In this document: positions 15,463 to 23,948 of the stretch, piece by piece
Layout of the letters: each line of letters begins with the position of its first letter
Position numbering within the stretch: position 1 is the stretch's first letter
Assembly: GCF_046845755.1 (NCBI RefSeq)
Contig: NZ_CP177357.1
Location: 3,968,001-4,032,000, forward strand
Length of the DNA stretch: 64,000 nt
Direction of reading: 5' to 3'
Origin: Rubrivirga sp046845755
GTDB lineage: Bacteria > Bacteroidota > Rhodothermia > Rhodothermales > Rubricoccaceae
The notes under the pieces: generated by a model
Told to the model about the DNA's origin: nothing
The model's input: the letters and a program-made list of their open reading frames with translations, nothing else
The model's database searches: none
Translations under genes and position numbers: made by a program

Positions 15463-15605
15463 GCCGGCAGGCAGCGGGGGCGTGTCCATCTCAGCGCTGA
15501 GGCGGGCGGGTTCGGCCCGGCCTCCCCCCGGCCCTTCCGCCCCCGGTTTTCGTGGCGGCTCCCCCGGTCCCTCCGTTACCATCCGGGCCCGCCAGCCCCC
15601 CGCCC

Positions 15606-16355
15606 ATGCGCTTCAGCGTCTGCATCAACCAGGTCCCCGACGTCGCCGCCCCCTCCCAGGTCCGCGACGGCCAGCTGATCCTCGACGCCGGGCGCGTCGT
15701 GCTGGACGCGTACGCGGCCTCGGCCGTCGAGGCGGCGCTCGTGCTCCAGGAGGCGCACGGCGGCGAGGTCGAGGTCGTGCTCGTCGGGCCCGCGCGCGCG
15801 TCCGAGACCATCCGCAAGGCGCTCGCGATGGGCGCCGACTCGGGCGTCCACCTGCTCGTGCCCGACGACGCCGCGCTCGACTCGGCCTCGGTGACGGCCC
15901 TGCTGGCCGAGCACCTCGGCGCGGCCGTGCCGGACGTGGTGCTGGCGGGCAAGCAGTCCCAAGACACCGACGCCGGGCTCGTGGGCGGGATGCTCGCCGA
16001 GGCGCTCGGCCGCCCCTACGTCACGAACGCGGTAAAGCTGGAGCAGGCGGGCGACGGGCTCGTCGTGACGCGCCAGGGCGACCGCGGGCAAGAGGTCATC
16101 GAACTCCCCGCGCCGTGCGTGGTGACGTGCTCGAACGACATGAACGACCCGCGCATCCCCAAGCTCAAGAACATCATGGCCTCGAAAAAGAAGCCGGTCG
16201 AGACGCGGGAGGTGACGCCCGCCGCGCCCGCGCTCCGGACCGTGGCCTACGAGGCGCCGCCCGCGCGCGAGCCCGGCCGCACCGTCGCGGGCGAGCCCGC
16301 CGACGCCGCCCGCGAGCTCGTCCGCCTGCTCGCCGACGAGGCCCGCGCGATTTAA
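15606..16355 (+). CDS. etfB: Electron transfer flavoprotein, beta subunit
   Basis: A 249-residue ETF beta subunit, which with EtfA carries electrons from acyl-CoA dehydrogenases or bifurcating partners. The start MRFSVCINQVPD, the motif ETIRKALAMGAD, the nucleotide-site segment GKQSQDTDAGLVG and the C-terminal LPKLKN-type recognition loop (DPRIPKLKNIMASKKKP) are seen. It is separated from etfA by 81 bases holding an inverted-repeat element. Whether it is a classical or a bifurcating (FixA-type) subunit cannot be settled by eye. Confidence 0.92.
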   Translation: MRFSVCINQVPDVAAPSQVRDGQLILDAGRVVLDAYAASAVEAALVLQEAHGGEVEVVLVGPARASETIRKALAMGADSGVHLLVPDDAALDSASVTALLAEHLGAAVPDVVLAGKQSQDTDAGLVGGMLAEALGRPYVTNAVKLEQAGDGLVVTRQGDRGQEVIELPAPCVVTCSNDMNDPRIPKLKNIMASKKKPVETREVTPAAPALRTVAYEAPPAREPGRTVAGEPADAARELVRLLADEARAI

Positions 16356-16358
16356 TCG

Positions 16359-16420
16359 GATGCCTGATCTGTGGTGCGTGACTCGTCGCGAGCACCCTCA
16401 CGCATCCCTCATCACGCATC
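16359..16420. repeat. Inverted repeat of GATGCGTGAT units between etfB and etfA
   Basis: The outer arms GATGCCTGAT (16359-16368) and ATCACGCATC (16411-16420), and the inner arms GGTGCGTGA (16373-16381) and TCACGCATC (16398-16406), are each complementary with one mismatch. The design matches the 3108-3172 element: two direct units followed by two inverted units. Confidence 0.75.
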
Positions 16421-16436
16421 AGACTCTCCCGACCCC

Positions 16437-17420
16437 ATGCCGACCATCCTCACCGTCGCCCCCGTCGCTGACGGGCAGCCCAGCCGGACCGCGCTCGAAG
16501 CGCTCACCCGCGCTCGCCAACTCGCCCAGGCGCAGGGCTGGACGTGCGCCGCCGTCGCGCTCGCGCCCGACGCGTCCGCCGCCGCCGAGACGCTCGGCCG
16601 CTACGGCGCCGAGACCGTCTACGCCGTCTCCGACCCGGCCTTCGCCGAGCCGCTCAACGCGCCCGTCGTCGACGCGCTCGCGATGGTCATCGCCGAGGCC
16701 GGGCCGTCCGTCGTCGTCTTCCCATCGAGCGAGGGTGTCAAGGACGCGCTCGGCGCGCTCGCGCAGCGGCTCGGCGCGCCAGCCCTGCCGGACGTGGCGT
16801 CGTTCGACGTGTCCGGCGCCACGGTGGAGGCCGTGCGCCCGGTGATGGCCGCCAAGTTCCGCGCCCGCGTCCAGGCCGAGGTCGGCGACGGCACGCCCGT
16901 CCTCGTCTCGATCCGCGCGGGCTCGTACACGGCCGAAGAGGCCCCGACGACGCCCGAGACGATCGACATCGCGCTCGCGAGCGACGCCGCCGGCCTGCGG
17001 CAGACGCTGCGCGAGATCGTGAAGGCGGCGGGCGGGACGGTCGACCTGAGCGAGGCGCAGGTCGTCGTCGCCGCCGGGCGCGGCGTCCGCGACGAGGCGG
17101 GCAAGGCGCTCGTGCACGAGCTGGCCGACGTGACGGGCGCGGCGATCGGCGCCAGCCGCGCCGTCGTCGAAATGGGGCTGTTCGGGCCCGAGACCCAGAT
17201 CGGCCAGACCGGCAAGGTCGTCGCGCCCGACCTGTACTTTGCCGTCGGCATCTCAGGTGCCATCCAGCACGTCGCCGGGATGACCGGCAGCCGCACCATC
17301 GTGGCCATCAACAAGGACGCCGACGCGCCCATCTTCGACGTGGCCACCTACGGCATCGTCGGGGACCTCCACGCCGTCCTCCCGCCGCTCATCGCGGCGC
17401 TCCGCGAGACCAAGGCGTAG
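16437..17420 (+). CDS. etfA: Electron transfer flavoprotein, alpha subunit
   Basis: A 327-residue ETF alpha subunit, partner of EtfB. The C-terminal FAD-binding domain is clear, with GRGVRDEAGKALVHELAD, then GQTGKVVAPDLYFAVGISGA and IQHVAGMTGSRTIVAINKD. The ATG at 16437 gives the usual length. It is followed by a small palindromic repeat (17455-17475) and then the quinone oxidoreductase gene, so all four genes to 19497 look like one functional electron-transfer module. Confidence 0.94.
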   Translation: MPTILTVAPVADGQPSRTALEALTRARQLAQAQGWTCAAVALAPDASAAAETLGRYGAETVYAVSDPAFAEPLNAPVVDALAMVIAEAGPSVVVFPSSEGVKDALGALAQRLGAPALPDVASFDVSGATVEAVRPVMAAKFRARVQAEVGDGTPVLVSIRAGSYTAEEAPTTPETIDIALASDAAGLRQTLREIVKAAGGTVDLSEAQVVVAAGRGVRDEAGKALVHELADVTGAAIGASRAVVEMGLFGPETQIGQTGKVVAPDLYFAVGISGAIQHVAGMTGSRTIVAINKDADAPIFDVATYGIVGDLHAVLPPLIAALRETKA

Positions 17421-17454
17421 CGCGCCTGCTGGCGCGATCCAGAACTACGACGTC

Positions 17455-17488
17455 CCCTCTCCCCTCGGGAGAGGGACAGGGTGAGGGT
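17455..17488. repeat. Short palindromic repeat with GGGTGAGGG tail
   Basis: CCCTCTCCC-CTC-GGGAGAGGG (17455-17475) is a perfect 9-bp stem followed by ACAGGGTGAGGG. Elements of this shape are dispersed between genes in many G+C-rich genomes. Here it sits between etfA and the fixC-like gene. Confidence 0.7.
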
Positions 17489-17580
17489 CTCCGTTGTGAC
17501 TGCGAATGGGGCGTGCGCGAGCTCACCCACTGGCGACGGCCTCCGGCGGAGGGGCGACCATGGCACGCGGGGCCCGGCGC

Positions 17581-17588
17581 TAGCTTCC
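17581..17588 (+). promoter_or_regulatory. Candidate -7 promoter box TAGCTTCC
   Basis: TAGCTTCC lies 31 bases before the fixC-like ATG and is identical to the thrS box. It suggests that fixC-fixX can be transcribed separately from etfBA. Confidence 0.4.
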
Positions 17589-17619
17589 CGACCCCCCGAA
17601 ACGCGCCCGACCGCCCCGC

Positions 17620-18951
17620 ATGGACGACGAGACCTTCGACTGCATCATCGTCGGCGGCGGCATCGCCGGGCTCTCGGCCGCGATGACGTTGGCGCGCGGC
17701 GGCGCCAAGTTCCTGCTCGCCGAGCGCGGCGAGTGGAGCGGCGCCAAGAACGTCTCCGGCGGCGTGCTCTGGGGGACCGACCTCAACCGGCTCGTCCCTG
17801 AGTATTGGACCGAGGAGGACGGTGGCTGGGAGCGGTTCGTCAACCACCGGCGCCTGTCGTTGATGGACCCCGGCGCGGCGTTCTCGCTCGACTTCAAGAG
17901 CGACCACTTCGACACGCCGCCCTACACCGGCGTCACCGTCCTCCGCTCCCGCTTCGACGCCTGGCTCGCGGGCAAGGTCGACGACGCCATCGCCGCGTCG
18001 CCCCACCCCGACGAGTCGTTCCTGGCGACCGACGTGCTCGTCGAGCAGATCCTGCTCGACGACGCCGGCCGCGCGGTCGGTATCCGGGCCGGCGGCGAGG
18101 ACTTCCACGCCCGGTGCGTGATCCTGGCCGAGGGCGTCAACAACCTGCTCACGCGACAGGTCGGCCTCGAGGAGGACTACGTCCCGGCCGACCACGTGGC
18201 CGTCGGCGTCAAAGAAGTCATCCGGCTCGGCCGCGAGACCGTCGAGGATCGGTTCCAATTGAGGGGCCGGAGCGGGCTGACGAACGAGTTCGTCGGCGCG
18301 GCGACCGACGGCATCGACGGCGGCGGGTTTTTGTACACCAACCTCGAGTCGCTGTCGGTCGGGCTGGTGATCGGGATGAAGGCGTTGCGCGAGGCGGGAA
18401 AGACGCCCTACGACCTGCTCAACGGGTTCAAGGCGCACCCCGCCGTCGCCGACCAAGTGCGCGGCGGCGAGGTCGTCGAGTACAGCGCCAAGGTGGTCTC
18501 GACCGGTGACATCCGCGGCGTCCCGAAGGATCTCACGATGGACGGGCTGATGATCGCCGGCGAGGCCGCGCACCTCGTCTTGAACGCCGGCCGCGCCATC
18601 CAGGGCATGGACTACGCCATGCGCACGGGCATCCTGGCCGCCGAGACCGCGCTCGGGGCCGTCGCCGCCGGCGACACGTCGAAGGCGGGGCTGGCCGGCT
18701 ACCGCGACGCGCTCGACGCCAGCTACGTGATGCAGGACATGAAGGGGTTTCAGAACGCCGTCCACCTCCTGCACTCGCCGCACATGACCGGCGCGCTCCC
18801 GCGCATGGCCTGCGACTTCGGCCGGGAGTTCTTTACCGTCGACAACCGCCCGACGCGCAAGGCGTCCGCCATCCTGCGCGACGTCCGCAAGCGACACATC
18901 AAGCTGTTCGACTTCCTCAAGCTCGGCGCGCGCGCCGGGCGGAACCTGTAG
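17620..18951 (+). CDS. fixC: FixC-like electron transfer flavoprotein:quinone oxidoreductase
   Basis: A 443-residue FAD enzyme expected to take electrons from EtfAB and reduce the quinone pool. The FAD-binding start CIIVGGGIAGLSAAMTLARG, the stretch GEWSGAKNVSGGVLWG (characteristic of FixC), and MIAGEAAHLVLNAGRAIQGMDYAM are present. Unlike eukaryotic ETF-QO it has no C-terminal [4Fe-4S] domain; that part is encoded separately by the ferredoxin gene downstream, as in fixCX. The gap to fixX holds the inverted repeat at 18976-19107. Confidence 0.9.
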   Translation: MDDETFDCIIVGGGIAGLSAAMTLARGGAKFLLAERGEWSGAKNVSGGVLWGTDLNRLVPEYWTEEDGGWERFVNHRRLSLMDPGAAFSLDFKSDHFDTPPYTGVTVLRSRFDAWLAGKVDDAIAASPHPDESFLATDVLVEQILLDDAGRAVGIRAGGEDFHARCVILAEGVNNLLTRQVGLEEDYVPADHVAVGVKEVIRLGRETVEDRFQLRGRSGLTNEFVGAATDGIDGGGFLYTNLESLSVGLVIGMKALREAGKTPYDLLNGFKAHPAVADQVRGGEVVEYSAKVVSTGDIRGVPKDLTMDGLMIAGEAAHLVLNAGRAIQGMDYAMRTGILAAETALGAVAAGDTSKAGLAGYRDALDASYVMQDMKGFQNAVHLLHSPHMTGALPRMACDFGREFFTVDNRPTRKASAILRDVRKRHIKLFDFLKLGARAGRNL

Positions 18952-18975
18952 GCGCGTGCGGCCAGCCTCCCTCCC

Positions 18976-19107
18976 TGTCATCCTGAGCGGAGCCGCGCAG
19001 CGGCGGAGTCGAAGGATCTCCGTCGCGCACCACCCGGCTACAGCGCGGCACGCAACGCGGTGCTCGGCTGAGATCCTTCGACTCGCTCCGCTCGCTCAGG
19101 ATGACAC
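18976..19107. repeat. Inverted intergenic element with TCATCCTGAGCG ends
   Basis: The left arm begins TGTCATCCTGAGCGGAGC and runs to GAGTCGAAGGATCTC at 19020. The right arm begins GAGATCCTTCGACTCGCTCC near 19070 and ends GCTCAGGATGACA. The arms are complementary except for a small insertion in the left arm. This sequence type is a known kind of dispersed intergenic palindrome in many bacteria. It separates the fixC-like and fixX-like genes. Confidence 0.8.
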
Positions 19108-19155
19108 GTTGGAGGCCACGCGAGCCTCAGCCCGATCCACTCGACCCCACGCCCG

Positions 19156-19497
19156 ATGACCCCCCAACCCCCGATCCCCGACCCCCAGCACCCGGTCGAG
19201 ACCCTCAGCTTGGCCGAGCGGCTCGGCCGCGTCGCGTACCGCAACCAGGGCCGGAGCGAGGCCGAGCCCCACATCGTCGTCGACACGGCGATCTGCAACT
19301 CGGTCTGCCCCCACAAGTGCACGACCTACGTCTGCCCGGCCAACTGCTACACGCTCGACGACATGCTCCAGGTGCACTTCCAGTTCGAGGACTGCATCGA
19401 GTGCGGGACGTGCCTCTACGCCTGCGACCAGGGCGCCGTCGCCTGGAGCTACCCCGACCCCGAGGCCGGCCGCGGCGTCAACTGGCAGCGGGGGTAG
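19156..19497 (+). CDS. fixX: FixX-like ferredoxin
   Basis: A 113-residue iron-sulfur protein. The C-terminal half holds CIECGTCLYACDQGAV, a [4Fe-4S] binding motif, preceded by CNSVCPHKCTTYVCPANC, as in FixX and the C-terminus of ETF-QO. It should form a complex with the FixC-like oxidoreductase. The N-terminus (about 35 residues) is proline-rich and may extend beyond the true start, although the ATG at 19156 is the only good candidate. Confidence 0.9.
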   Translation: MTPQPPIPDPQHPVETLSLAERLGRVAYRNQGRSEAEPHIVVDTAICNSVCPHKCTTYVCPANCYTLDDMLQVHFQFEDCIECGTCLYACDQGAVAWSYPDPEAGRGVNWQRG

Positions 19498-19730
19498 GCG
19501 ACGCGCGGGCAGCGGCGGTGATGCGAGGCGGGGTGCCGCACGCGTCGCAGGAACGAGGAATGGGGAATGAGGAACGGGCGGAGGGTACTCGGCGGGGGGC
19601 GCTCGGCCGGACTCGGCCCCTCCGCGGACGGCCCGAGGCGGGCGGGGCCGCAACTTGTCGCGGAGGGGCCGTAGGGCTTGTGCCCCGGGCGAGTTCGTCC
19701 GTCCCCCTCTTCCCGCCCCGGTGTGTCTCT
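19498..19730. other. Intergenic stretch with short GAGGAATGGGGAATGAGGAA repeats
   Basis: No gene is seen. Around 19553-19580 a purine-rich tract repeats a GAANGAGGAA-type unit. The rest is G+C-rich without recognisable structure. Confidence 0.4.
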
Positions 19731-20552
19731 GTGGATGATGTCTCTCTCGGCGCGCACCCCGTGCGCGGGTCTCGCCTGACGCGGGTCGCGCTGTTCTGGA
19801 TCGCCAGTCTCGCCCTCTCCGTCGCGGTGGGCCTCTCGACGGGCCTCGCCCCGCCCGCTTTGCAGCAGGCCGCGTGGGGGCTGGGGAGCAGCGTACTGCT
19901 CTTTGCACTCACTCGGGCCTTTCTGCGCTGGGACCGCCGCGCGCTCGCCGATGTAGGCCTCGCGCTCTCGGCATCGAGCGCCGGGCGGTTCGGGATCGGC
20001 GTGGCGCTCGCGGTCGGCCTCTATGGTCTCACGCTGGGGACGCTCCACATCGTCGCCGGCCCGCTGGCGTTCCGCGCCACGCCGCCGGTGGGGCTGGCGG
20101 CGGTCGGGCTGGCCGGCGTCACGTACCTGCTGGTGGGCGTGATGGAAGAGCTGGCGTTCCGGGGCTACGCGCTTCGTACCCTCGTTCCGGCCCTGGGCGA
20201 GGGACCGGCGCAGGCCGTCGTCGCCGTCGTGTTCGCGGCCACCCACCTTCTGTACGGGTGGACCTGGGAGAGCATCCTGTTCGGCGTCCTGCCGAGCGGC
20301 CTCCTCTTCGGCGCCGTCGCCATCGCCTCGCGCGGCCTGGCGATGCCGCTGGGCCTCCACGTCGCCGCGAACTGGTTCCAGTGGACCATCGGCGAGAAGG
20401 GCACGCCTGGCCTCTGGGGCCTCGACGTGCCGGACGACGTGCTGGCGCGCGTGGCCCAGTGGGCGCCCGGCGTCAGCGTGGCGCTGACGCTCGCCCTCAC
20501 CGTGCTCGTCTGGCTGTGGCACCGACGCGCCCGTCGCCCGGCCGCTGCCTGA
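19731..20552 (+). CDS. CPBP-family intramembrane metalloprotease
   Basis: A 273-residue membrane protein with about seven or eight hydrophobic segments. The three CPBP/ABI motifs are present: EExxxR in VMEELAFRGYAL, FxxxH in FAATHLLYGW, and HxxxN in GLHVAANWFQW. These supply the metal ligands and catalytic Glu of Rce1-type proteases. The substrate is unknown. There is no ATG near the start; GTG at 19731 or 19761 is likely, and I chose the longer form. Confidence 0.85.
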   Translation: MDDVSLGAHPVRGSRLTRVALFWIASLALSVAVGLSTGLAPPALQQAAWGLGSSVLLFALTRAFLRWDRRALADVGLALSASSAGRFGIGVALAVGLYGLTLGTLHIVAGPLAFRATPPVGLAAVGLAGVTYLLVGVMEELAFRGYALRTLVPALGEGPAQAVVAVVFAATHLLYGWTWESILFGVLPSGLLFGAVAIASRGLAMPLGLHVAANWFQWTIGEKGTPGLWGLDVPDDVLARVAQWAPGVSVALTLALTVLVWLWHRRARRPAAA

Positions 20553-20604
20553 CGCGTCCGCCTCGGAACGCTGGCAGAGAGGCGGAGCCGGGCGAGCGCG
20601 TGCC

Positions 20605-20612
20605 TACTTTGG
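20605..20612 (+). promoter_or_regulatory. Candidate -7 promoter box TACTTTGG
   Basis: TACTTTGG lies 66 bases before the gcdH ATG and is close to the Bacteroidota TAnnTTTG consensus. Confidence 0.4.
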
Positions 20613-20678
20613 CGAGGTCTCCGGGCGCCCCCCTCCGGCCCCTGTGTCCTGACCCCGATTCCCGACTCCCGCCCTCCC

Positions 20679-21950
20679 ATGGCCAAGCAGCCCTTCAACG
20701 TCGACGACGCCTACCTTTTCGAGTCCATGCTGGGCGAGGAGGAGCGGCTGATCATGGAGTCCGCCCGGGAGTACGCGCAGACCAAGCTGGAGCCGCGCGC
20801 GCTCGAGGGCAACCAGGACGAGGTGTTCCACCCCGAGATCCCCCAGGAGATGGGCGAGATGGGGCTGCTGGGCGTGACCGTCGCTGAGGAGTGGGGCGGG
20901 CTGGGCGCCAGCTACACGGCCTACGGCCTAGTCGCCCGCGAGCTCGAGCGCGTCGACTCGTCGTACCGCTCGTTCGCCTCGGTCCAGTCATCCCTCGTGA
21001 TGTACCCCATCGAGACATTCGGCACCGAGGAGCAGAAGGCGCGCTTCCTGCCCAAGCTGGCGACCGGCGAGCTGATCGGCTGCTTCGGGCTGACCGAGCC
21101 GAACCACGGGTCGGACCCGGGCTCGATGATCACGACGGCCCTCAAGGTCGACGGCGGGTACCGCCTCAACGGCGCGAAGATGTGGATCACGAACTCGCCC
21201 GTCGCGGACGTGGGCGTGGTGTGGGCCAAGATGAAGGAGAGCAAGGACGACCCCGGCGTCATCAAGGGCTTCCTGGTCGAGAAGGGGATGGACGGCTACA
21301 CGGCGCCCAAGACCCACAACAAGATGTCGCTCCGCGCGAGCATCACCGGCGAGATGGTCTTCGACGACGTGTTCGTCCCCGAGGAGAACGCCTTCCCCGA
21401 CGTTACGGGGCTCAAGGGCCCGTTCATGTGCCTCAACAACGCCCGCTACGGCATCTCGTGGGGCGCCGTCGGCGCCGCCGAGGACTGCTTCGGGCGCGCG
21501 CGGCAGTACGTGATGGAGCGCAAGCAGTTTGGCCACGCCCTCGGCTCGATGCAGCTCGTCCAGACCAAGCTGGCCAACATGCTGACCGACATCACCCAGA
21601 TGCAGCTCCTCGCGTGGCGCCTGGGCGACCTGCGCGACTCGGGCAAGGGCCACCCGTCGATGGTGTCGCTGGCGAAGCGCGCAAACGTCGGCAAGGCGCT
21701 CGAGATCGCCCGTGTGGCGCGCGACATGATGGGTGGCAACGGCATCACAGGCGAGTACCGCGTGATCCACCACATGGTCAACCTGGAGTCGGTCAACACC
21801 TACGAGGGGACCTACGACATCCACGGGCTCATCCTGGGCCGCGAGCTGACGGGCATCCAGGCGTTCACGCCGCTCGGCAACGACACCGCGGGGGGCGACG
21901 GCGCGGTGACGGCGCCCCCGCAGGTCGCCAAGGAGGTCGGCTCCAACTAG
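20679..21950 (+). CDS. gcdH: Glutaryl-CoA dehydrogenase (acyl-CoA dehydrogenase family)
   Basis: A 423-residue flavoenzyme that oxidises and decarboxylates glutaryl-CoA to crotonyl-CoA in lysine and tryptophan breakdown, passing electrons to ETF. SVQSSLVMYPIETFGTEEQK, CFGLTEPNHGSDPGSM and the C-terminal NTYEGTYDIHGLILGRE, with its catalytic Glu, are characteristic of the GCDH subfamily rather than of straight-chain dehydrogenases. Its place beside etfBA-fixCX supplies the electron acceptor chain. Confidence 0.9.
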   Translation: MAKQPFNVDDAYLFESMLGEEERLIMESAREYAQTKLEPRALEGNQDEVFHPEIPQEMGEMGLLGVTVAEEWGGLGASYTAYGLVARELERVDSSYRSFASVQSSLVMYPIETFGTEEQKARFLPKLATGELIGCFGLTEPNHGSDPGSMITTALKVDGGYRLNGAKMWITNSPVADVGVVWAKMKESKDDPGVIKGFLVEKGMDGYTAPKTHNKMSLRASITGEMVFDDVFVPEENAFPDVTGLKGPFMCLNNARYGISWGAVGAAEDCFGRARQYVMERKQFGHALGSMQLVQTKLANMLTDITQMQLLAWRLGDLRDSGKGHPSMVSLAKRANVGKALEIARVARDMMGGNGITGEYRVIHHMVNLESVNTYEGTYDIHGLILGRELTGIQAFTPLGNDTAGGDGAVTAPPQVAKEVGSN

Positions 21951-21970
21951 CCCGTCGGCCTCGGTCACGT

Positions 21971-22000
21971 CGCCGAGGTGGAGAGACTCGCGCCTCGGCG
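21971..22000. terminator. Hairpin between gcdH and the OLD-family gene
   Basis: CGCCGAGG / CCTCGGCG forms a perfect 8-bp stem with a 14-base loop, 20 bases after the gcdH stop. The convergent OLD-family gene ends at 22041, so it could act in both directions. No adjacent T run is present; a short GTTTTT lies at 22024. Confidence 0.4.
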
Positions 22001-22024
22001 GCTCCGGCTGGCGAGGGCCATTTC
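21977..22024. repeat. Left copy of imperfect direct repeat flanking the OLD-gene patch
   Basis: GGTGGAGAGA followed by a stretch containing CGGCTCCGGCTGGCGAGGG matches 25058-25104 at roughly four of five positions. The two copies bracket the low-G+C OLD gene and its neighbour. It could be a trace of an insertion boundary or simply a shared terminator family. Confidence 0.4.
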
Positions 22025-22040
22025 GTTTTTAGGATACAGG

Positions 22041-23948
22041 CTACGTATTCGGTGCCCGCAACTGCGTCGCCTTGATAGCTCTGCGGGCGGCGCCCACCAC
22101 ATCCTCCTGGAAATGGATATACACGGGAAAGCCGGTAACATCCAATACGGACGCTGAGAGACTGACTTTGATCGTCGGTTGCTCACGGTCGTCTGCTCTC
22201 TCGATTTCAAAGAGCGAAGCCACTTCGCTAGCGTGTCTCGATGAGGCGGCTTGAAGAGCCTCAGTCGTCGCGGCTTCATTCTGCCGGAGAGCTTCGATGG
22301 CAGGGGCTACGAACGAAGCGAACGCCACCCGAACCGAAGTTGACTCGTCGATTGGGAGAGACGGCGATACACGCCGGAGTGCCCGGACCGCAACGCTATG
22401 ACGACTCGCCGCTGCAGCGGAGTCAGCCAGAATTGCATCGGCTTCCGTGGCCGCTGAGCCAACCTTGTCGTTTCTATCCGCCTCTCCAGCGTAATCATCC
22501 TCAATCGTCCCATGCCGGAGGATGAATAGCCCCGCTTGCTCGAGCAGATCGAGTGCTTTCGAGAGCCTGCGGCGCAATGGAACCCAGACTTCGGTCCCTT
22601 TTTGAAGCAGATCAAGCTCAGACGGGTCCGCACCCAAAACAACCGCCGCTGCTGCTCTCCGCTTCTGCTTGACTTCGATATCGGGGTCGTCTGAGCCTTT
22701 CCAATACGAGTGCGCAATCGCGAGATCCTGTATGTCAGCCCAGTTCGCAGTCACGGCTGTAGAAAGCGCGTCGTGCGCGGGCTTGACTGCGGCATGAAGG
22801 CTCTCGGCCGTCCCTGCTGCTGCTTGCCCAGCTTCAACGTGATTAAAGGCGTTTACTAGTAGTAGGTCGTCCGTAATGCTGTCGAGGTCCGCGATCGCAG
22901 CAGGTTTCTTCCCGATGAGTCTGAGCAGTTTCAGAATTGTTGGCATTGAACCCTTGCCCACAGCCTGAACGATCTGTCCGCCTGAGGCATTCAGGTTCAC
23001 GCCCAGGGCGTCGTCTAGAGCGGCGACGACAATTGCGTCGCTCGGGCCCTCAACGAGGAGTGGTCGTGCGGCAAACAAGGCTTCTCGGTGACTCGCCCCA
23101 AGACTGCGCACGAAGGCCCCAAGCTTAGGGTTCTGGAGCGCACCCTCCGCAGGGTTGACCTGAACAGGGGGTGTATCGATGTCGCTGAAGAAGGCGATAT
23201 CGCATAGGTCGGTTGGCTGTCGGAGTCGGACCATCGCGGGCGCGTGGGTTGCACAGATGATGATCTTCTTTCCATGTGAGGGATCGCCCGCCACCCGCTC
23301 CATCTCCCGAAGCAAGAACGCTTGATGCTGTGGGTGGAGAGAGATCCCCGGCTCATCGATGAGAACCGCTGCAAGTTCATCGTCGTACAGCGCTGCGAGA
23401 ATTGCTACGAGGTGGAGTAATCCGCTTGCTTCCTGACTGACCAGATATTTCGAGCCTTTGTGTGAAAACTGTAGGTTCAATCTGCCTCGTGGCCAATCTA
23501 GATGAATGTTTCGTCCAAATAAAGCACGTAGTCTTTCTGTGACTTTTATTTGCAGATCAGCACGGTAGGCAAGTCGATTTATCGTGCCAATTGCAGATTC
23601 TATCTCGTACCACACGGGCATGATGCTTTCGACAAGCGCCAGCCTGTCCAGCCCCTGTTGTATTGGAGGATTTCGCAAGCCTGAGGATTCAATAAGTCGC
23701 GAGGCTTCGAAAGGTTTGAGTCGGCCCGCTGCAAGCATGAGGACGTGGCCCTTGGGTCGGAGGCTCTCAGTCAGCCCCGTCTTGAGCTGACGCAGCACTT
23801 GGCTCTTGCCCGAGCCATTGGGGCCGAGCAGCGTAAGCATTCCGGAGGAGTAGACCGTGAGGTCAACCTCCTGTTCTCCGAAAAGGTTGGGCTTGGCCGG
23901 GAGGCTGGCGGTAAGGGGGAGCACGCGGGAGCGGGTTCTGTTCAGCAA
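22041..23948 (-). CDS. OLD-family nuclease: ABC-type ATPase with TOPRIM domain
   Basis: A 635-residue protein. The Walker A motif GPNGSGKSQ is at residues 42-50, an ABC signature-like EASGLLHLVAIL and Walker B VLIDEPGISLHP follow, then the switch His in CATHAP. After about residue 310 comes a TOPRIM domain (LLVEGPSDAIVV and AIADLDS). This is the layout of OLD-family (overcoming lysogenization defect) nucleases, often linked to phage defence. Base composition is much lower in G+C than any neighbour, with AGA and ATA codons in use, which points to recent transfer. No UvrD-like (GajB) partner is adjacent, so it is probably a stand-alone class 1 OLD. The start is TTG at 23948 or GTG at 23924. Confidence 0.85.
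   Translation of the reverse strand: MLNRTRSRVLPLTASLPAKPNLFGEQEVDLTVYSSGMLTLLGPNGSGKSQVLRQLKTGLTESLRPKGHVLMLAAGRLKPFEASRLIESSGLRNPPIQQGLDRLALVESIMPVWYEIESAIGTINRLAYRADLQIKVTERLRALFGRNIHLDWPRGRLNLQFSHKGSKYLVSQEASGLLHLVAILAALYDDELAAVLIDEPGISLHPQHQAFLLREMERVAGDPSHGKKIIICATHAPAMVRLRQPTDLCDIAFFSDIDTPPVQVNPAEGALQNPKLGAFVRSLGASHREALFAARPLLVEGPSDAIVVAALDDALGVNLNASGGQIVQAVGKGSMPTILKLLRLIGKKPAAIADLDSITDDLLLVNAFNHVEAGQAAAGTAESLHAAVKPAHDALSTAVTANWADIQDLAIAHSYWKGSDDPDIEVKQKRRAAAAVVLGADPSELDLLQKGTEVWVPLRRRLSKALDLLEQAGLFILRHGTIEDDYAGEADRNDKVGSAATEADAILADSAAAASRHSVAVRALRRVSPSLPIDESTSVRVAFASFVAPAIEALRQNEAATTEALQAASSRHASEVASLFEIERADDREQPTIKVSLSASVLDVTGFPVYIHFQEDVVGAARRAIKATQLRAPNT

Noticed and set aside
17389..18981. 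530-codon frame antisense to the fixC-like gene
   Set aside because: It has no recognisable domain, and the plus-strand FixC motifs are clear.
19731..20552. Rhomboid protease assignment for the membrane protein
   Set aside because: It lacks the GxSG motif and instead has EExxxR, FxxxH and HxxxN of the CPBP family.
22041..23948. Gabija (GajA-GajB) or retron defence system
   Set aside because: The OLD-like protein is GajA-like in layout, but no UvrD-type helicase gene (GajB) or reverse transcriptase adjoins it.
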